Shown: positions 8,829-16,840 of the stretch, piece after piece | Layout of the letters: each line of letters opens with the position of its first letter | Numbering within the stretch: the first letter of the stretch is position 1 | Source of the DNA: Lysobacter sp. K5869 | Lineage (GTDB): Bacteria > Pseudomonadota > Gammaproteobacteria > Xanthomonadales > Xanthomonadaceae | NCBI RefSeq assembly: GCF_018847975.1 | Contig: NZ_CP072597.1 | Coordinates: 744,001-808,000 of the forward strand | DNA length: 64,000 nt | Reading direction: 5' to 3' | The notes under the pieces: model-generated | The model's input: the letters and a program-made list of their open reading frames with translations, nothing else | What the model was told of the DNA's origin: nothing | Databases searched by the model: none | Translations under genes and position numbers: made by a program

Positions 8829-8885
8829 CGGCTACAGCGCGCCGCTGGCCGAGCGCGAGGCGGCGCGACGGCTTAAAGCGCGCCG
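8805..8885. repeat. Imperfect 40/41-base tandem duplication at a convergent gene end
   Basis: Unit 1 (8805-8844) and unit 2 (8845-8885) share the cores GGCCGAGCGC and GACGGCT and end in AGCGCGCCG. Unit 1 holds the end of the SRPBCC gene, and unit 2 holds the end of the convergent secreted-protein gene. A small duplication has therefore carried the 3' end of one gene next to the other. Confidence 0.7.
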
Positions 8886-9430
8886 CTGTCCGCATCGCCG
8901 CGCGGCCGGCGCCGGCGGCGCAGCTCCAGCGCGACGCCGTGGTGCGTGCACTCGGCGATCACCGCATCGACCCAAGCCCGCGTGGTCAGAAAGCTGCTGC
9001 CGCTGACTTCCGCCTGGGTGGCGCGCACGTCGTGATCGAGATCGATGCGCGCCTTGGTGCGGTACCAACCCAGCGCGATCGAGTCGTGGCGAACGTCCGG
9101 GTCGGCGCAGCCGTTGCGATCCAGCGACACCAGCAGGATCGCGCGTTGCCGCGGCCAGTAGACGCGCACGAACGGGTTGGCATCGTCGCCGCCGGTCACC
9201 ACGCGACCGACATGCAAGGTGTGGGCGCCGCGCGCGCCCTGGTCGTCGACGATCTGCTGCAACAACGACGACAGGCAGCGCCAATCCGGATGCGCGCGCG
9301 GGTCGGACAAGCTCGCGCCCGCCGGGGTGTAACCCTCCTCCGGCTCGTCCGCATGCGCGGGCATCGCGAACGCGAGCGCGCATGCGAGCGCCCACGCGCA
9401 CGCGAGCCGGCCACCGATAGCGACGCTCAT
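8873..9430 (-). CDS. Secreted protein of unknown function, RidA partner
   Basis: I do not recognise a domain in this 185-residue protein. A signal peptide (MSVAIGGRLACAWALACALAFAMPAHA) is clear. The mature part contains three Cys residues (WRCLSSL, RNGCADPD, AECTHHG) and alternates short beta-like segments (FVRVYWPRQRAILLVSLD). The start ATG overlaps the stop of the upstream RidA gene (ATGA), so the two are translated together and the product probably works in the periplasm with it. The C-terminus is basic (RRRRRPRGDADSGAL) and lies in the tandem duplication noted at 8805-8885, so it may be recently altered. Confidence 0.7.
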   Translation of the reverse strand: MSVAIGGRLACAWALACALAFAMPAHADEPEEGYTPAGASLSDPRAHPDWRCLSSLLQQIVDDQGARGAHTLHVGRVVTGGDDANPFVRVYWPRQRAILLVSLDRNGCADPDVRHDSIALGWYRTKARIDLDHDVRATQAEVSGSSFLTTRAWVDAVIAECTHHGVALELRRRRRPRGDADSGAL

Positions 9431-9900
9431 TGCGCCTTGCCCGCCTTGCGCGGCGCCTGCGCGATGCACTCGACCTCGACCTTGGCGCCCATCGCCAACC
9501 CGGAGGCCGCCAACGCGCTGCGCGCCGGGAACGGCGCGCTGAAGTGCTTGCGATAGACCTCGTTGAACTCCGGCCAATCGCCGATATCGGCCAGGAACAC
9601 CGTGCACTTGACCACCTCGCGCATCGACGCGCCGTGGCGTTCGAGCACGGCGCGGATGTTGCGCAGCGTCTGCTCGGCCTCCGGCCCGATGCCGCCGGAC
9701 GCCAGCGCGTTGTCGCCGCCGGGCACGGTGCCGATCTGGCCCGACAAGAACAGCAGATCGCCGCTGCGCACCGCTTCGGAGAACGGCAGCTTGGCCGCGG
9801 CCGGATCCGGCGAACTCAGAAACTGCGGACGCTCGCCCGCGCAAACGGCGGCGGACGCGAAACACAACCCCAACACAGCCGCGGAACGGAACCTGCGCAT
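9427..9900 (-). CDS. Secreted RidA/YjgF-family protein
   Basis: The 157-residue protein has a signal peptide (MRRFRSAAVLGLCFASAAVCA) in front of a RidA domain: PFSEAVRSGDLLFLSGQIG, QTLRNIRAVLERHGASMREVVKCTVFLADIGDWPEFNEVY and ARSALAASGLAMGAKVEVECIA. Cytosolic RidA hydrolyses reactive enamine/imine intermediates. In this copy the export signal points to the periplasm, and the usual catalytic arginine region (ARSALA here) is kept. The 9900 start is chosen for the signal peptide; ATGs at 9915 and further upstream are in frame but only extend the n-region. It overlaps the next minus-strand gene by ATGA. Confidence 0.85.
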   Translation of the reverse strand: MRRFRSAAVLGLCFASAAVCAGERPQFLSSPDPAAAKLPFSEAVRSGDLLFLSGQIGTVPGGDNALASGGIGPEAEQTLRNIRAVLERHGASMREVVKCTVFLADIGDWPEFNEVYRKHFSAPFPARSALAASGLAMGAKVEVECIAQAPRKAGKAQ

Positions 9901-9970
9901 GCCCGTCGTCCTCATCCGATGAAGTGGCCGGATCATCGGCCGCCGCCGCGCCGCTGGCAAGCGCCCGCGC

Positions 9971-10486
9971 TCAGGCCTCGCGCCGGTACAACCAAAAGTC
10001 CCGCGTTTGTCCGCGCACCGCGCGCAAGCCGGACTCCAGGCGCACGCGCCCGAACCCGCATTTCTCCAACACGCGCTGACTCGCCAGATTGCTGTCGAGC
10101 GCATACGCGTCCACCCGCCGATACCCGCGCGCCTGAAACCCCCACCGCGCCACCGCCGCGCACGCCTCGCTGGCGATCCCGCAGCCCCAGTGCGCCGGAT
10201 GCAGGTTGTAGGCGATCTCGCCGCCGCGCGGATCGTCGAACACGGTATGGAAACCGACCGTGCCGACCAACTCGTCGAGATCGTCGACGATGGCGAACAA
10301 CGCGGGCGCGTTTCGCTGGAACGGATGGGACGCGGCGATTTGCGGATACAGCACCTCGATGCCGTCCAAACTCCAACTGGTGTGTTCGACCGCGCCGGGA
10401 AGAGACAGATACGCGAACCACGCCGACGCGTCGGCCATGGCGATGGGCCGCAGGTGCAGGCCGACCCGGCCCAGGGTCGGCATCAT
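9971..10486 (-). CDS. GNAT N-acetyltransferase, RimJ/RimL type
   Basis: The 171-residue protein shows the GNAT fold: an N-terminal strand (LHLRPIAMADASAWFAYL), a central beta segment (LVGTVGFHTVF, GEIAYNLHPAHWGCGIASEA) holding the acetyl-CoA-binding loop in the GCGIASEA variant, and the late motif DSNLASQRVLEKCGF. It resembles ribosomal-protein acetyltransferases of the RimJ/RimL group, but the substrate cannot be told. It stands alone, with about 70 bases before the RidA gene. The two start codons MM are adjacent; the first is taken. Confidence 0.85.
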   Translation of the reverse strand: MMPTLGRVGLHLRPIAMADASAWFAYLSLPGAVEHTSWSLDGIEVLYPQIAASHPFQRNAPALFAIVDDLDELVGTVGFHTVFDDPRGGEIAYNLHPAHWGCGIASEACAAVARWGFQARGYRRVDAYALDSNLASQRVLEKCGFGRVRLESGLRAVRGQTRDFWLYRREA

Positions 10487-10988
10487 AAGAAAGCTCGCGG
10501 GGCTGAATGGTTGGACGAGATCATTTGCGATTGGAATGCCTCGATTCTGTTTCGATCATGGCAGCTTTGTGGCTTCGGGCAATAAGCGTGATTTCTTTCG
10601 TGCGCATAAACCGCATGCGCACGATGATCGGGCTTGACTCACGCCGATTCGGGAGTTCACTCTGTCGCCCACAAGCCTATTGCGCCGATCCGATATAGGT
10701 ATTGACGCATGGCCAGCTTTATAAGGACGTGCGTCAGCGGACGTTCTCAGATTCTCGCCACATTGGATGATTGGCGAAGTTGCTTACACAGGCCCGACAT
10801 GGACAGTGCATGTACTCATCGCATTCGACGCTCGGAAGGCGAAGCCGCCCCCATGAAGGGCGTTCCGCCATATGACGCAAAGGGCGACCTTCCCTCATGG
10901 CTTCCAGCGGCTTCAGACACGTTCCGGAATGTAGAGTCCGAACGCCAAAGCGCTCCCTTGAACATGACCACTGCAGAGCGGCACAGCC
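10487..10988. other. 502-base intergenic region before the immunity array
   Basis: The stretch is visibly poorer in GC than the flanking core genes. Short open frames here (for example 10709-11005) have no family features and I do not support them. A TTGACT at about 10634 and an ATATAG at about 10694 are promoter-like words, but their spacing is poor. The region probably holds the promoter of the low-GC array that follows and one boundary of the transferred segment. Confidence 0.4.
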
Positions 10989-11411
10989 ATGTCCATCGCC
11001 CCTGAACTTCAAGCCAAGATCGACGCACTCGAGGACGAAGACCTCAAGGTCAGAATTATTCGGGTGATCACAAATCCTGGGAAGAAGCTGGCGACTAACG
11101 AGGAAATTTTCGAGTCGATGACGTCCAGCTACCAGATGGCCAAGGCGCAGCAGGCCCGTCTGAGGAAATGGAGGGACGACGAGGCGGTTGCTTTCGCAAA
11201 ATACTTCCAGGAAGAGCGGCGCGACGACTACGCGGAATTCATGCGACAGGAGCACAAGTTCAACCAAATTGAACCCGGGCTTGCCTGCGGGGTCCGCCAA
11301 CTCATATCGAAGTGGATTCCGAATTTGGACTCTTCCGACCGCAGAGGTCTGTTCCGAAAATTTCGCCGCTACGCCAGATCTCAGCTGGCCGCACCAAGAG
11401 AAATCGAATGA
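10989..11411 (+). CDS. Candidate immunity protein, paralogue 1 of 3
   Basis: I do not recognise a family. The 140-residue soluble, highly charged and mostly helical protein begins PELQAKIDALEDEDLK, then ITNPGKKLATNEEIFESMTSS, QQARLRKWRDDEAVAFAKYF and a C-terminal helical part (VRQLISKWIPNL, LFRKFRRYARSQL). It is the most diverged of three tandem paralogues: the C-terminal block has GLACGVRQLISKW where the others have LAWDVRRL. No signal peptide is seen, so it acts in the cytoplasm. It is placed upstream of the PIN-domain effector in the same orientation, which is the usual place of immunity genes for X-T4SS effectors. The role is inferred from context. Confidence 0.6.
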   Translation: MSIAPELQAKIDALEDEDLKVRIIRVITNPGKKLATNEEIFESMTSSYQMAKAQQARLRKWRDDEAVAFAKYFQEERRDDYAEFMRQEHKFNQIEPGLACGVRQLISKWIPNLDSSDRRGLFRKFRRYARSQLAAPREIE

Positions 11412-11503
11412 TCGCGAACCCACTCCTTCTGAACATTTAGAACCTGATCGCCATTGCCTGTTGTGATCCGAAATAAAGAATGCCGATCTCAGCGATCCAT
11501 GCC

Positions 11504-11926
11504 ATGCCCATAAGCCCTGAACTTCAAGCCAAGATCGATGCACTTGAGGACGAAAACCTCAAAGCCAGAATCACTCGGGTGATCACAAACCCCGGGAAGA
11601 AGTTGGCGACTAGCGAGGAAATATTCGAATCGATGACGTCCAGACACAAGATAGCGAAAGAGCAGCAAGCCCGACTGAGGAAGTGGCGGGACGATGAAGT
11701 GATCGCTTTCGCGCAGTACTTCCGTGAAAAGCGCCCGGAAGACCACATGGAATTCCTCCGGCAAGAAAAGGAATTCAACGAGATAGATGCAGTACTAGCA
11801 TGGGACGTTCGCCGCTTGATGCTGAGTTGGATGCCCAACATGGATGAATCTGACGTCACCGGCCTATTCGTCGAATTTCGCGACCATGTCGAATCGCAAC
11901 TAGCCGCAGAAATAACAACCGAGTAG
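11504..11926 (+). CDS. Candidate immunity protein, paralogue 2 of 3
   Basis: The 140-residue paralogue shares with its neighbours PELQAKIDALEDENLK, VITNPGKKLATSEEIFESM, QQARLRKWRDDEVIAFAQYF, EFNEIDAVLAWDVRRL and MDESDVTGLF. Its first half is nearly identical to paralogue 1, also at DNA level (CTGAACTTCAAGCCAAGATC), which points to recent duplication. The 11504 start aligns with the others. An in-frame ATG at 11480 would add eight residues (MPISAIHA) that look like a micro-duplication. A hand count of the line 11581-11640 gives 30 G/C in 60, well below the core genes here. No secretion signal. Confidence 0.6.
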   Translation: MPISPELQAKIDALEDENLKARITRVITNPGKKLATSEEIFESMTSRHKIAKEQQARLRKWRDDEVIAFAQYFREKRPEDHMEFLRQEKEFNEIDAVLAWDVRRLMLSWMPNMDESDVTGLFVEFRDHVESQLAAEITTE

Positions 11927-12025
11927 TCGAGAAGCTAATTTCGATGAAAAGGCAGATCCATAGATCCTTGGCATCGTCACTGGCCTTGATCCCTCATGAA
12001 AAAACCGACATCAGAGAGCCACACC

Positions 12026-12430
12026 ATGACCATCAGCCCTGAACTTCAAGCCAAGATCGACGCACTCGAAGATGAGAGACTCAAGGCTGAGATCATCGAT
12101 GTACTTACCGGCCCGGGAAAAAAGCGCGCCAGCGATGAAGCGATCTACGAAGCAATAGTCTCAGGCCACATCTCGGCCGCGCAACAGCGTGCCCAGAGGA
12201 GAAAATGGCGCGACGACGAGGTCGTCGCTTTTGCCGCGCATTTTCGGGAGCAAAAGCCCGAAGCCTACGCGGAATTCATCAGACAGGAAAAAGATTTCAA
12301 CGAGATAGAAGCGACACTCGCGTGGGATGTTCGTCGCTTGATATTGAGCTGGTGCCCGGGGCTGGATGAATCAGATGTCACCGGCTTATTCGGAAAATTC
12401 CGCGACTATGTCGATTCGCATTTGATCTGA
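12026..12430 (+). CDS. Candidate immunity protein, paralogue 3 of 3
   Basis: The 134-residue paralogue adjacent to the effector has the shared blocks PELQAKIDALEDERLK, GPGKKRASDEAIYEAI, QRRKWRDDEVVAFAAHF, EFIRQEKDFNEIEATLAWDVRRL and DESDVTGLFGKFRDYVDSHL. The upstream in-frame ATG at 11996 is possible, but 12026 aligns with the paralogues. Its stop is 15 bases before the effector start, with a strong AGGGAGGA ribosome-binding site between, so effector and this gene are almost surely co-transcribed. By position it is the best candidate for the cognate inhibitor. Function is inferred. Confidence 0.6.
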   Translation: MTISPELQAKIDALEDERLKAEIIDVLTGPGKKRASDEAIYEAIVSGHISAAQQRAQRRKWRDDEVVAFAAHFREQKPEAYAEFIRQEKDFNEIEATLAWDVRRLILSWCPGLDESDVTGLFGKFRDYVDSHLI

Positions 12431-12445
12431 TCAGGGAGGATCAAC

Positions 12446-14860
12446 ATGACGAGCTACTTCCTGGCTGACACGAGCAGCTTGGTCTACGCCTATCGCGCCG
12501 GTGGCCCACAATTGCTCGACACCTATCGAAAGCTGGCTAGAGCCGGAGAGTACGAATTCGCCATCACCAAGACGGTCGAAACGGAGATTGAAAACGGCCC
12601 TCTGAGACACGAGCTTGGACGATACATTGCTGAGCGAAATATTAAAATTCTCGCGACGCCGGAGACAGAACTGCAACTTAATGCCGCAACAGACCCCTTA
12701 GAGCACGCAAGGCTTTCTAAGAACGCCGGCGAACGCTCCCTCATCGAAATCGCCGCCAGCGAGCAAGCCCAAGGCCGCAACACCGTCATTTGGTCGGACG
12801 ACAGACACTTCGCTTCGCCGCAGATCCGCCGCCAGTTGCAACGCGATTTGCCCAGTCTGGAAACCAAGACCACCGCCGAGTTGCTCGACCAATCCCATCG
12901 AGACGAGTTCATCACTCAGGCGGAATACCAGCAACACGTAAAAAGCTACCTGACCAACAAGGATTTCCAAGACAGCCCCCGCCTACGCGCATTCGATCCC
13001 ACCCTATCCGGCCTCCCCGAACTCGCCGAAGGCGAAGCCTCCTTGCGCGCCCCACCCGGGCAGCGCGGGGCCGCCTCGATGCAGTTGCTGATCGGCGAGG
13101 TGCCCAGAAATACGCTCATCCGCTCCGGCGGCTTGCTGACCACCGGCGCCGATCTCGCCGTGAGCGCGCAGCGCGCCGCGGAATTGCTGGAACAGGACAA
13201 TCCCACCGCCGCGCGTTCGGAAGCCACACACGCCGCGGCCCGCAACCTCGGCGGCTGGGTGGGCGGCGCCAGCGCCGCGTCGTTGGTCGGCACCTCGGGC
13301 TATGTGCCGGTCGCTGTGGTGATGGCCGACGCCATGCTGATGAGCAAGGCCTTCGACAAGGCCGTCGAGTTGAAGGAAAACCGCGACATCACCCATCAGA
13401 CCGACAAGCAGGGCGTGGCCTGGGCGTTCGACGGCAACAACTGGGTCCGCGACGGTTTGATCGACAAGACCGCCGACGGCCGCGACAACCCGGTCGAGGC
13501 TCCGTTGGGCGCGGGTTACGAGAAGGCGCGCGAGTTGGGCGCCCACGCCAGCGTCGTGGCGGTGGAACTGGCCTTGGGCAAGGCGCCGAAGCCGCAGGAT
13601 CCGTTCGATGTTCCGGCCAGCCCGGACGACCGCTGGGGCTTGGACAATCAGAACTGGCGACGGAACCCGGAAACCGAGCAATGGCAGCGTCAGGTGAAGA
13701 CCGGCGTGACCGGCGCCAACGATCGCGGCGTCTACGAACAGCAGACCGCGTCGCCGGAGCGCGCGATGGAGTTGAACCGGGAAGCGGTCGCGCGGATCGA
13801 GCGCAACATCGCCGGCGGGCGCGAAACCGTCGCCGCCGTCTACTTGGAGAACTACGCCGCGCAGCGGTCGCGCGACTTCGTGCCGGTGCCGGCCGCGGTG
13901 CAGGCCGCGCTGCCGAAATCCGACCAACTCACCGGCTCCGACGGGCTGGTCTATCGGCGCGATGAACATGGGGATTGGGCCAGCGGTAAGCACATCGCGG
14001 TGGACAATCTGGCGCTGGAACTGGAATTGACGCGGACGGCCCGCGAACCGTCCCTGGAACGATTGCATGCGCGCGTCGCCGAGCTAGACGCCAGACCCGC
14101 GCCCAGCGCGGAACAGCGGCAACAGAACGAGCTCCTGCATCAGTACCGGATCACGGGCGAGAAGACCGAGCTCACGCCGCAGTGGCAGGAAGCGATCCAA
14201 CTGGCGGTGCAGCGCACGCGGGACGCGCACGGGATCGATGGGCCGGGCGCGCTGCAACTGCAGCGCAGTCACGGCGCGTACGGCGCCGACAGTCCCATCG
14301 CCCATTATCAACGCGGCGCGGACGGGGTGAACCGTCTGGTCGCCGTCACCAGCACGGACGACATTCTGCAAGCGCGCGAAGAAGTGCTGGGCAAGGACCG
14401 GCAGCGGACGCCGGTTCCTGATGCCGCGCAGCCCAACCCGTCGGGCCATGCCGAACCTCGGGCGGCGACCAGGCCCGATGTCGCCGAACCCACCGTCGAT
14501 CCATCGCATTTCTCGCGCAACGACCAAGCGATGATGACGAAGATCCGCGCTCACGTGCCCGACAGCGTGACCGACGAACAGGTCGCCGCGGCGATGCTGG
14601 CGGCCAAGCGCAACGGCATCGCCGACGCCGACAGCCTCCGGCCGGTCGGCGTCGCGAACGGCACGTTGTGGATGGATCGCGCCGTTCCCGGCTTCCACAC
14701 CGGCGTCGACCTCGCGCAACCGGCGCCGTCGATGCAGGACACGTTGCGCGGCGCACAGCAGTTCGATCAACAGCAAGCGCAGAAGCAGGCGCAGGAAAGA
14801 GAAGTCGAACAGCAGCGTCAAGGCGAACGGCAAGCCGGCGCCGCGCGCGCGCAATCCTGA
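12446..14860 (+). CDS. Putative T4SS effector: N-terminal PIN-like RNase domain, C-terminal XVIPCD-like domain
   Basis: The 804-residue protein has three parts. Residues 1-about 150 read as a PIN nuclease: Asp8 (FLADTSSLV), Glu45 (TKTVETEIE), Glu96 (AGERSLIEIA) and Asp118/Asp119 (VIWSDDRHF) match the acidic metal-binding quartet. A middle part holds a glycine-rich hydrophobic segment (about 262-295, NLGGWVGGASAASLVG) and a Trp-rich repeat-like region (WAFDGNNWVRDG, WGLDNQNWRRNP). Residues about 685-804 (MLAAKRNGIADAD, GTLWMDRAVPGF, APSMQDTL, then a Gln-rich tail) resemble the XVIPCD that recruits effectors to VirD4 in xanthomonad type IV secretion systems. GC is low in the N-terminal third and high afterwards. 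Nuclease activity and export are inferred; no T4SS genes are in the window. Confidence 0.65.
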   Translation: MTSYFLADTSSLVYAYRAGGPQLLDTYRKLARAGEYEFAITKTVETEIENGPLRHELGRYIAERNIKILATPETELQLNAATDPLEHARLSKNAGERSLIEIAASEQAQGRNTVIWSDDRHFASPQIRRQLQRDLPSLETKTTAELLDQSHRDEFITQAEYQQHVKSYLTNKDFQDSPRLRAFDPTLSGLPELAEGEASLRAPPGQRGAASMQLLIGEVPRNTLIRSGGLLTTGADLAVSAQRAAELLEQDNPTAARSEATHAAARNLGGWVGGASAASLVGTSGYVPVAVVMADAMLMSKAFDKAVELKENRDITHQTDKQGVAWAFDGNNWVRDGLIDKTADGRDNPVEAPLGAGYEKARELGAHASVVAVELALGKAPKPQDPFDVPASPDDRWGLDNQNWRRNPETEQWQRQVKTGVTGANDRGVYEQQTASPERAMELNREAVARIERNIAGGRETVAAVYLENYAAQRSRDFVPVPAAVQAALPKSDQLTGSDGLVYRRDEHGDWASGKHIAVDNLALELELTRTAREPSLERLHARVAELDARPAPSAEQRQQNELLHQYRITGEKTELTPQWQEAIQLAVQRTRDAHGIDGPGALQLQRSHGAYGADSPIAHYQRGADGVNRLVAVTSTDDILQAREEVLGKDRQRTPVPDAAQPNPSGHAEPRAATRPDVAEPTVDPSHFSRNDQAMMTKIRAHVPDSVTDEQVAAAMLAAKRNGIADADSLRPVGVANGTLWMDRAVPGFHTGVDLAQPAPSMQDTLRGAQQFDQQQAQKQAQEREVEQQRQGERQAGAARAQS

Positions 14861-14869
14861 CCGCTGCGC

Positions 14870-15370
14870 TTACGCCGCCGTTACCGGCGCGATCTGCAAC
14901 GACACCCGCTTCTTCCCGTCCGCCACCCACTGCGTCCCCACCTCGACGAAGCCATGCCGCGCGTGGAAGCGGCTGGAGGCTTCGTTGAACGGCTCGATGT
15001 AGAACTCGGCCGCGACCGAGGCGAAGCCGCGCTCGCGGGCGAACGCGAACAAGTCGGCGTAGAGCAGGCCGCCGAGCTTGCGCGCGCGGTGGCTGGCGGC
15101 GACGGCGATGCGATCGATGTAGAGAAAGCGCGGGTAGCGCTGGCGGTACCACCGGTAGTTCGGACTGTCGTAGTCGGCGGTTTGATCGAGCGCGATCAGG
15201 AACGCGACCACGGCGTCGCCGTCGCAGACGACGCGGTGGTAGGCGCTCTGACGGTCGAGCATCGTCAGGCGCGGCGCGTCCATCGGGCTCATCAGCGCTT
15301 CGGCTTCGAGGTTGAGGGCCAGCACGGCCGGGTAGTCGGCCGCGATGGCGGGGCGCAGGATCGGGCTCAT
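14870..15370 (-). CDS. GNAT-family N-acetyltransferase
   Basis: The 166-residue protein has the GNAT order: LRPAIAADYPAVLALN, VVAFLIALDQ, FLYIDRIAVAASHRARKLGGLLYADLFAFARERG (acetyl-CoA loop in the form RARKLGG) and IEPFNEASSRFHARHGFVEVG. It resembles the COG3818 group of predicted acetyltransferases. The start at 15370 matches the family N-terminus; an ATG at 15415 would add 15 residues without a recognisable feature. It is convergent with the effector gene, 9 bases apart, so it marks the far edge of the effector locus. Confidence 0.83.
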   Translation of the reverse strand: MSPILRPAIAADYPAVLALNLEAEALMSPMDAPRLTMLDRQSAYHRVVCDGDAVVAFLIALDQTADYDSPNYRWYRQRYPRFLYIDRIAVAASHRARKLGGLLYADLFAFARERGFASVAAEFYIEPFNEASSRFHARHGFVEVGTQWVADGKKRVSLQIAPVTAA

Positions 15371-15474
15371 GCGCCGAGTATGCCGAGCGGGCGGCGTGGG
15401 CGCTTCAGCGAACATGTAAATCCGATCCCGCTGAGGGCCGGCGCGCTCAAGTCGGCCTGCTCAGGTCGGCCTGC

Positions 15475-16500
15475 TCACGTCGGCGTACCGACCTCGTCCC
15501 AATCCTGCTCGTCGAAACGCAGCAGCCAGTTCAGCGCGTAGTGACGCTCGTAGACCACGCTGGGATGCAGGCCGATCGGCGCCGCCTTGTCGTCCAGGCG
15601 CGCCTGGCGCACCAGCCAGTGGCGGCGGTAAGTCGCGTCGAGCGCGTCGAGCAGTTCCGGCAGCGGGCGCAGGCGCGCGGCGGCGATGGCGGCTTCGTCG
15701 GCGTGATCGATGGCGACGCGCGCGACCCGCGCGGCGTCGCAGATCGCGGTCGGCGCCGGCAGCGCGTCGCTCAGGCCCAGCGCCCATTGCAGCAAGGCCG
15801 CGCTTTCGTAGCGCCAGCCCTGGTTGGCCCAGGTTTCCTCGTCGGGTTGGTCCAGGGCGATGAAGGAGCGTTCGGCCGGCGTCAGCGCGGCGACGCCGGG
15901 GCCGAGCTTGGCGCGGATTTCCTCGACCGACAGCGGTTGCGAACTCAGCGATTCGGCGCGCACCGCGACCGCGCACAGCGCCAGCATGCGGCGCATGGTT
16001 TCCTCCGCCTCGCGCAGGCGCACTTCACCGGCGCCGAGCACCGGCGGCAGATGCGCGGGCGGCGCCGCGCCGAGCTGGCGCAGTTCGGCCTCGCTGCGGC
16101 CTTTGCGTTCGCGCGCGTCCGGCGGATACGGCAGCGCCGCGTCGGCCTCCACCGGCGGCTCGCCGCGGCTCACCAGGACGTTGCCGGCGGCGTCGCGCAC
16201 GCTGCCGTCGGGCAGGAAGCACAGCACGTTGGCGTGTTCGCCCCAGGCGGCGAGCGCGTCGTAATCGCGCTCCTCGACCTCGAACGAAAACTGGGTCTGC
16301 ACCCGCTGCAAATGCCGCAACACGCCGAAGGTGCGCGCGTCCATGCCCTCGGCGACCGTGCTCATCACGTAACCGACGAAGCCTTGCAGGTGCGGCACCA
16401 GTTCGGGATCGTTGCGGTCGCGGCGCGCGGGCGGCTGGGCCAGGAACGGCGGCGGCGGCGGCGCGGCGAGCGTGGAATAGGCGTTGATCAGCAGGGGCAT
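15475..16500 (-). CDS. DUF4272 domain protein
   Basis: The 341-residue cytoplasmic protein carries the DUF4272 signature in its second half: EAEETMRRMLALCAVAVRAE, LTPAERSFIALDQPDEE and NQGWRYESAALLQWALGLSDALP, then a helical end with HPSVVYERHYALNWLLRF. The first half (residues 1-130) is a separate alpha/beta part with a Pro-rich start. The function of the family is unknown. The gene is single. The Trp- and Arg-rich core is well kept, so the gene is intact. Confidence 0.85.
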   Translation of the reverse strand: MPLLINAYSTLAAPPPPPFLAQPPARRDRNDPELVPHLQGFVGYVMSTVAEGMDARTFGVLRHLQRVQTQFSFEVEERDYDALAAWGEHANVLCFLPDGSVRDAAGNVLVSRGEPPVEADAALPYPPDARERKGRSEAELRQLGAAPPAHLPPVLGAGEVRLREAEETMRRMLALCAVAVRAESLSSQPLSVEEIRAKLGPGVAALTPAERSFIALDQPDEETWANQGWRYESAALLQWALGLSDALPAPTAICDAARVARVAIDHADEAAIAAARLRPLPELLDALDATYRRHWLVRQARLDDKAAPIGLHPSVVYERHYALNWLLRFDEQDWDEVGTPT

Positions 16501-16840
16501 GGGCGGGGGCCCTTCGGGGGATTCGGACGCCAGCCTAGCGGTTTCGTGCGACGCGGTCGCGTGGCGCGATGCGGCTCGGGTGTGACGGCGCGGGCAGAAA
16601 TCCGTCCGCGCGCATCAGCCGCGGCCGCGGCGATGGATAGCGGTGCCCGTCGTTCGCCAACGGCGGCGGCGAGTTCCGGCGAAACCCAAGCTGCGAGGAA
16701 ACGCGGCTGCGAGAAGCGAGAAGCGCGCGACGCGACCTCGAACTTCGCGACTCGCGAACGGCGACGGGAAAACACGGCGAGCCACGCCGAACGCAGCCGG
16801 TCCGACGCCCCTCGACGGCGCCCGCCCGGGCGCCCTGCCC
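16501..16840. other. 340-base intergenic region without a supported gene
   Basis: The stretch between the rep stop and the DUF4272 start is GC-rich, with short direct repeats (GCGAGAAGCGAGAAGCGCG near 16710, CGCGACTCGCGAACG near 16750). I see no gene, no clear hairpin with a T-run and no REP core. Confidence 0.4.

Noticed and set aside
10709..11005. 98-codon frame before the immunity array
   Set aside because: No homology features, no convincing start, and its end runs into the start of paralogue 1.
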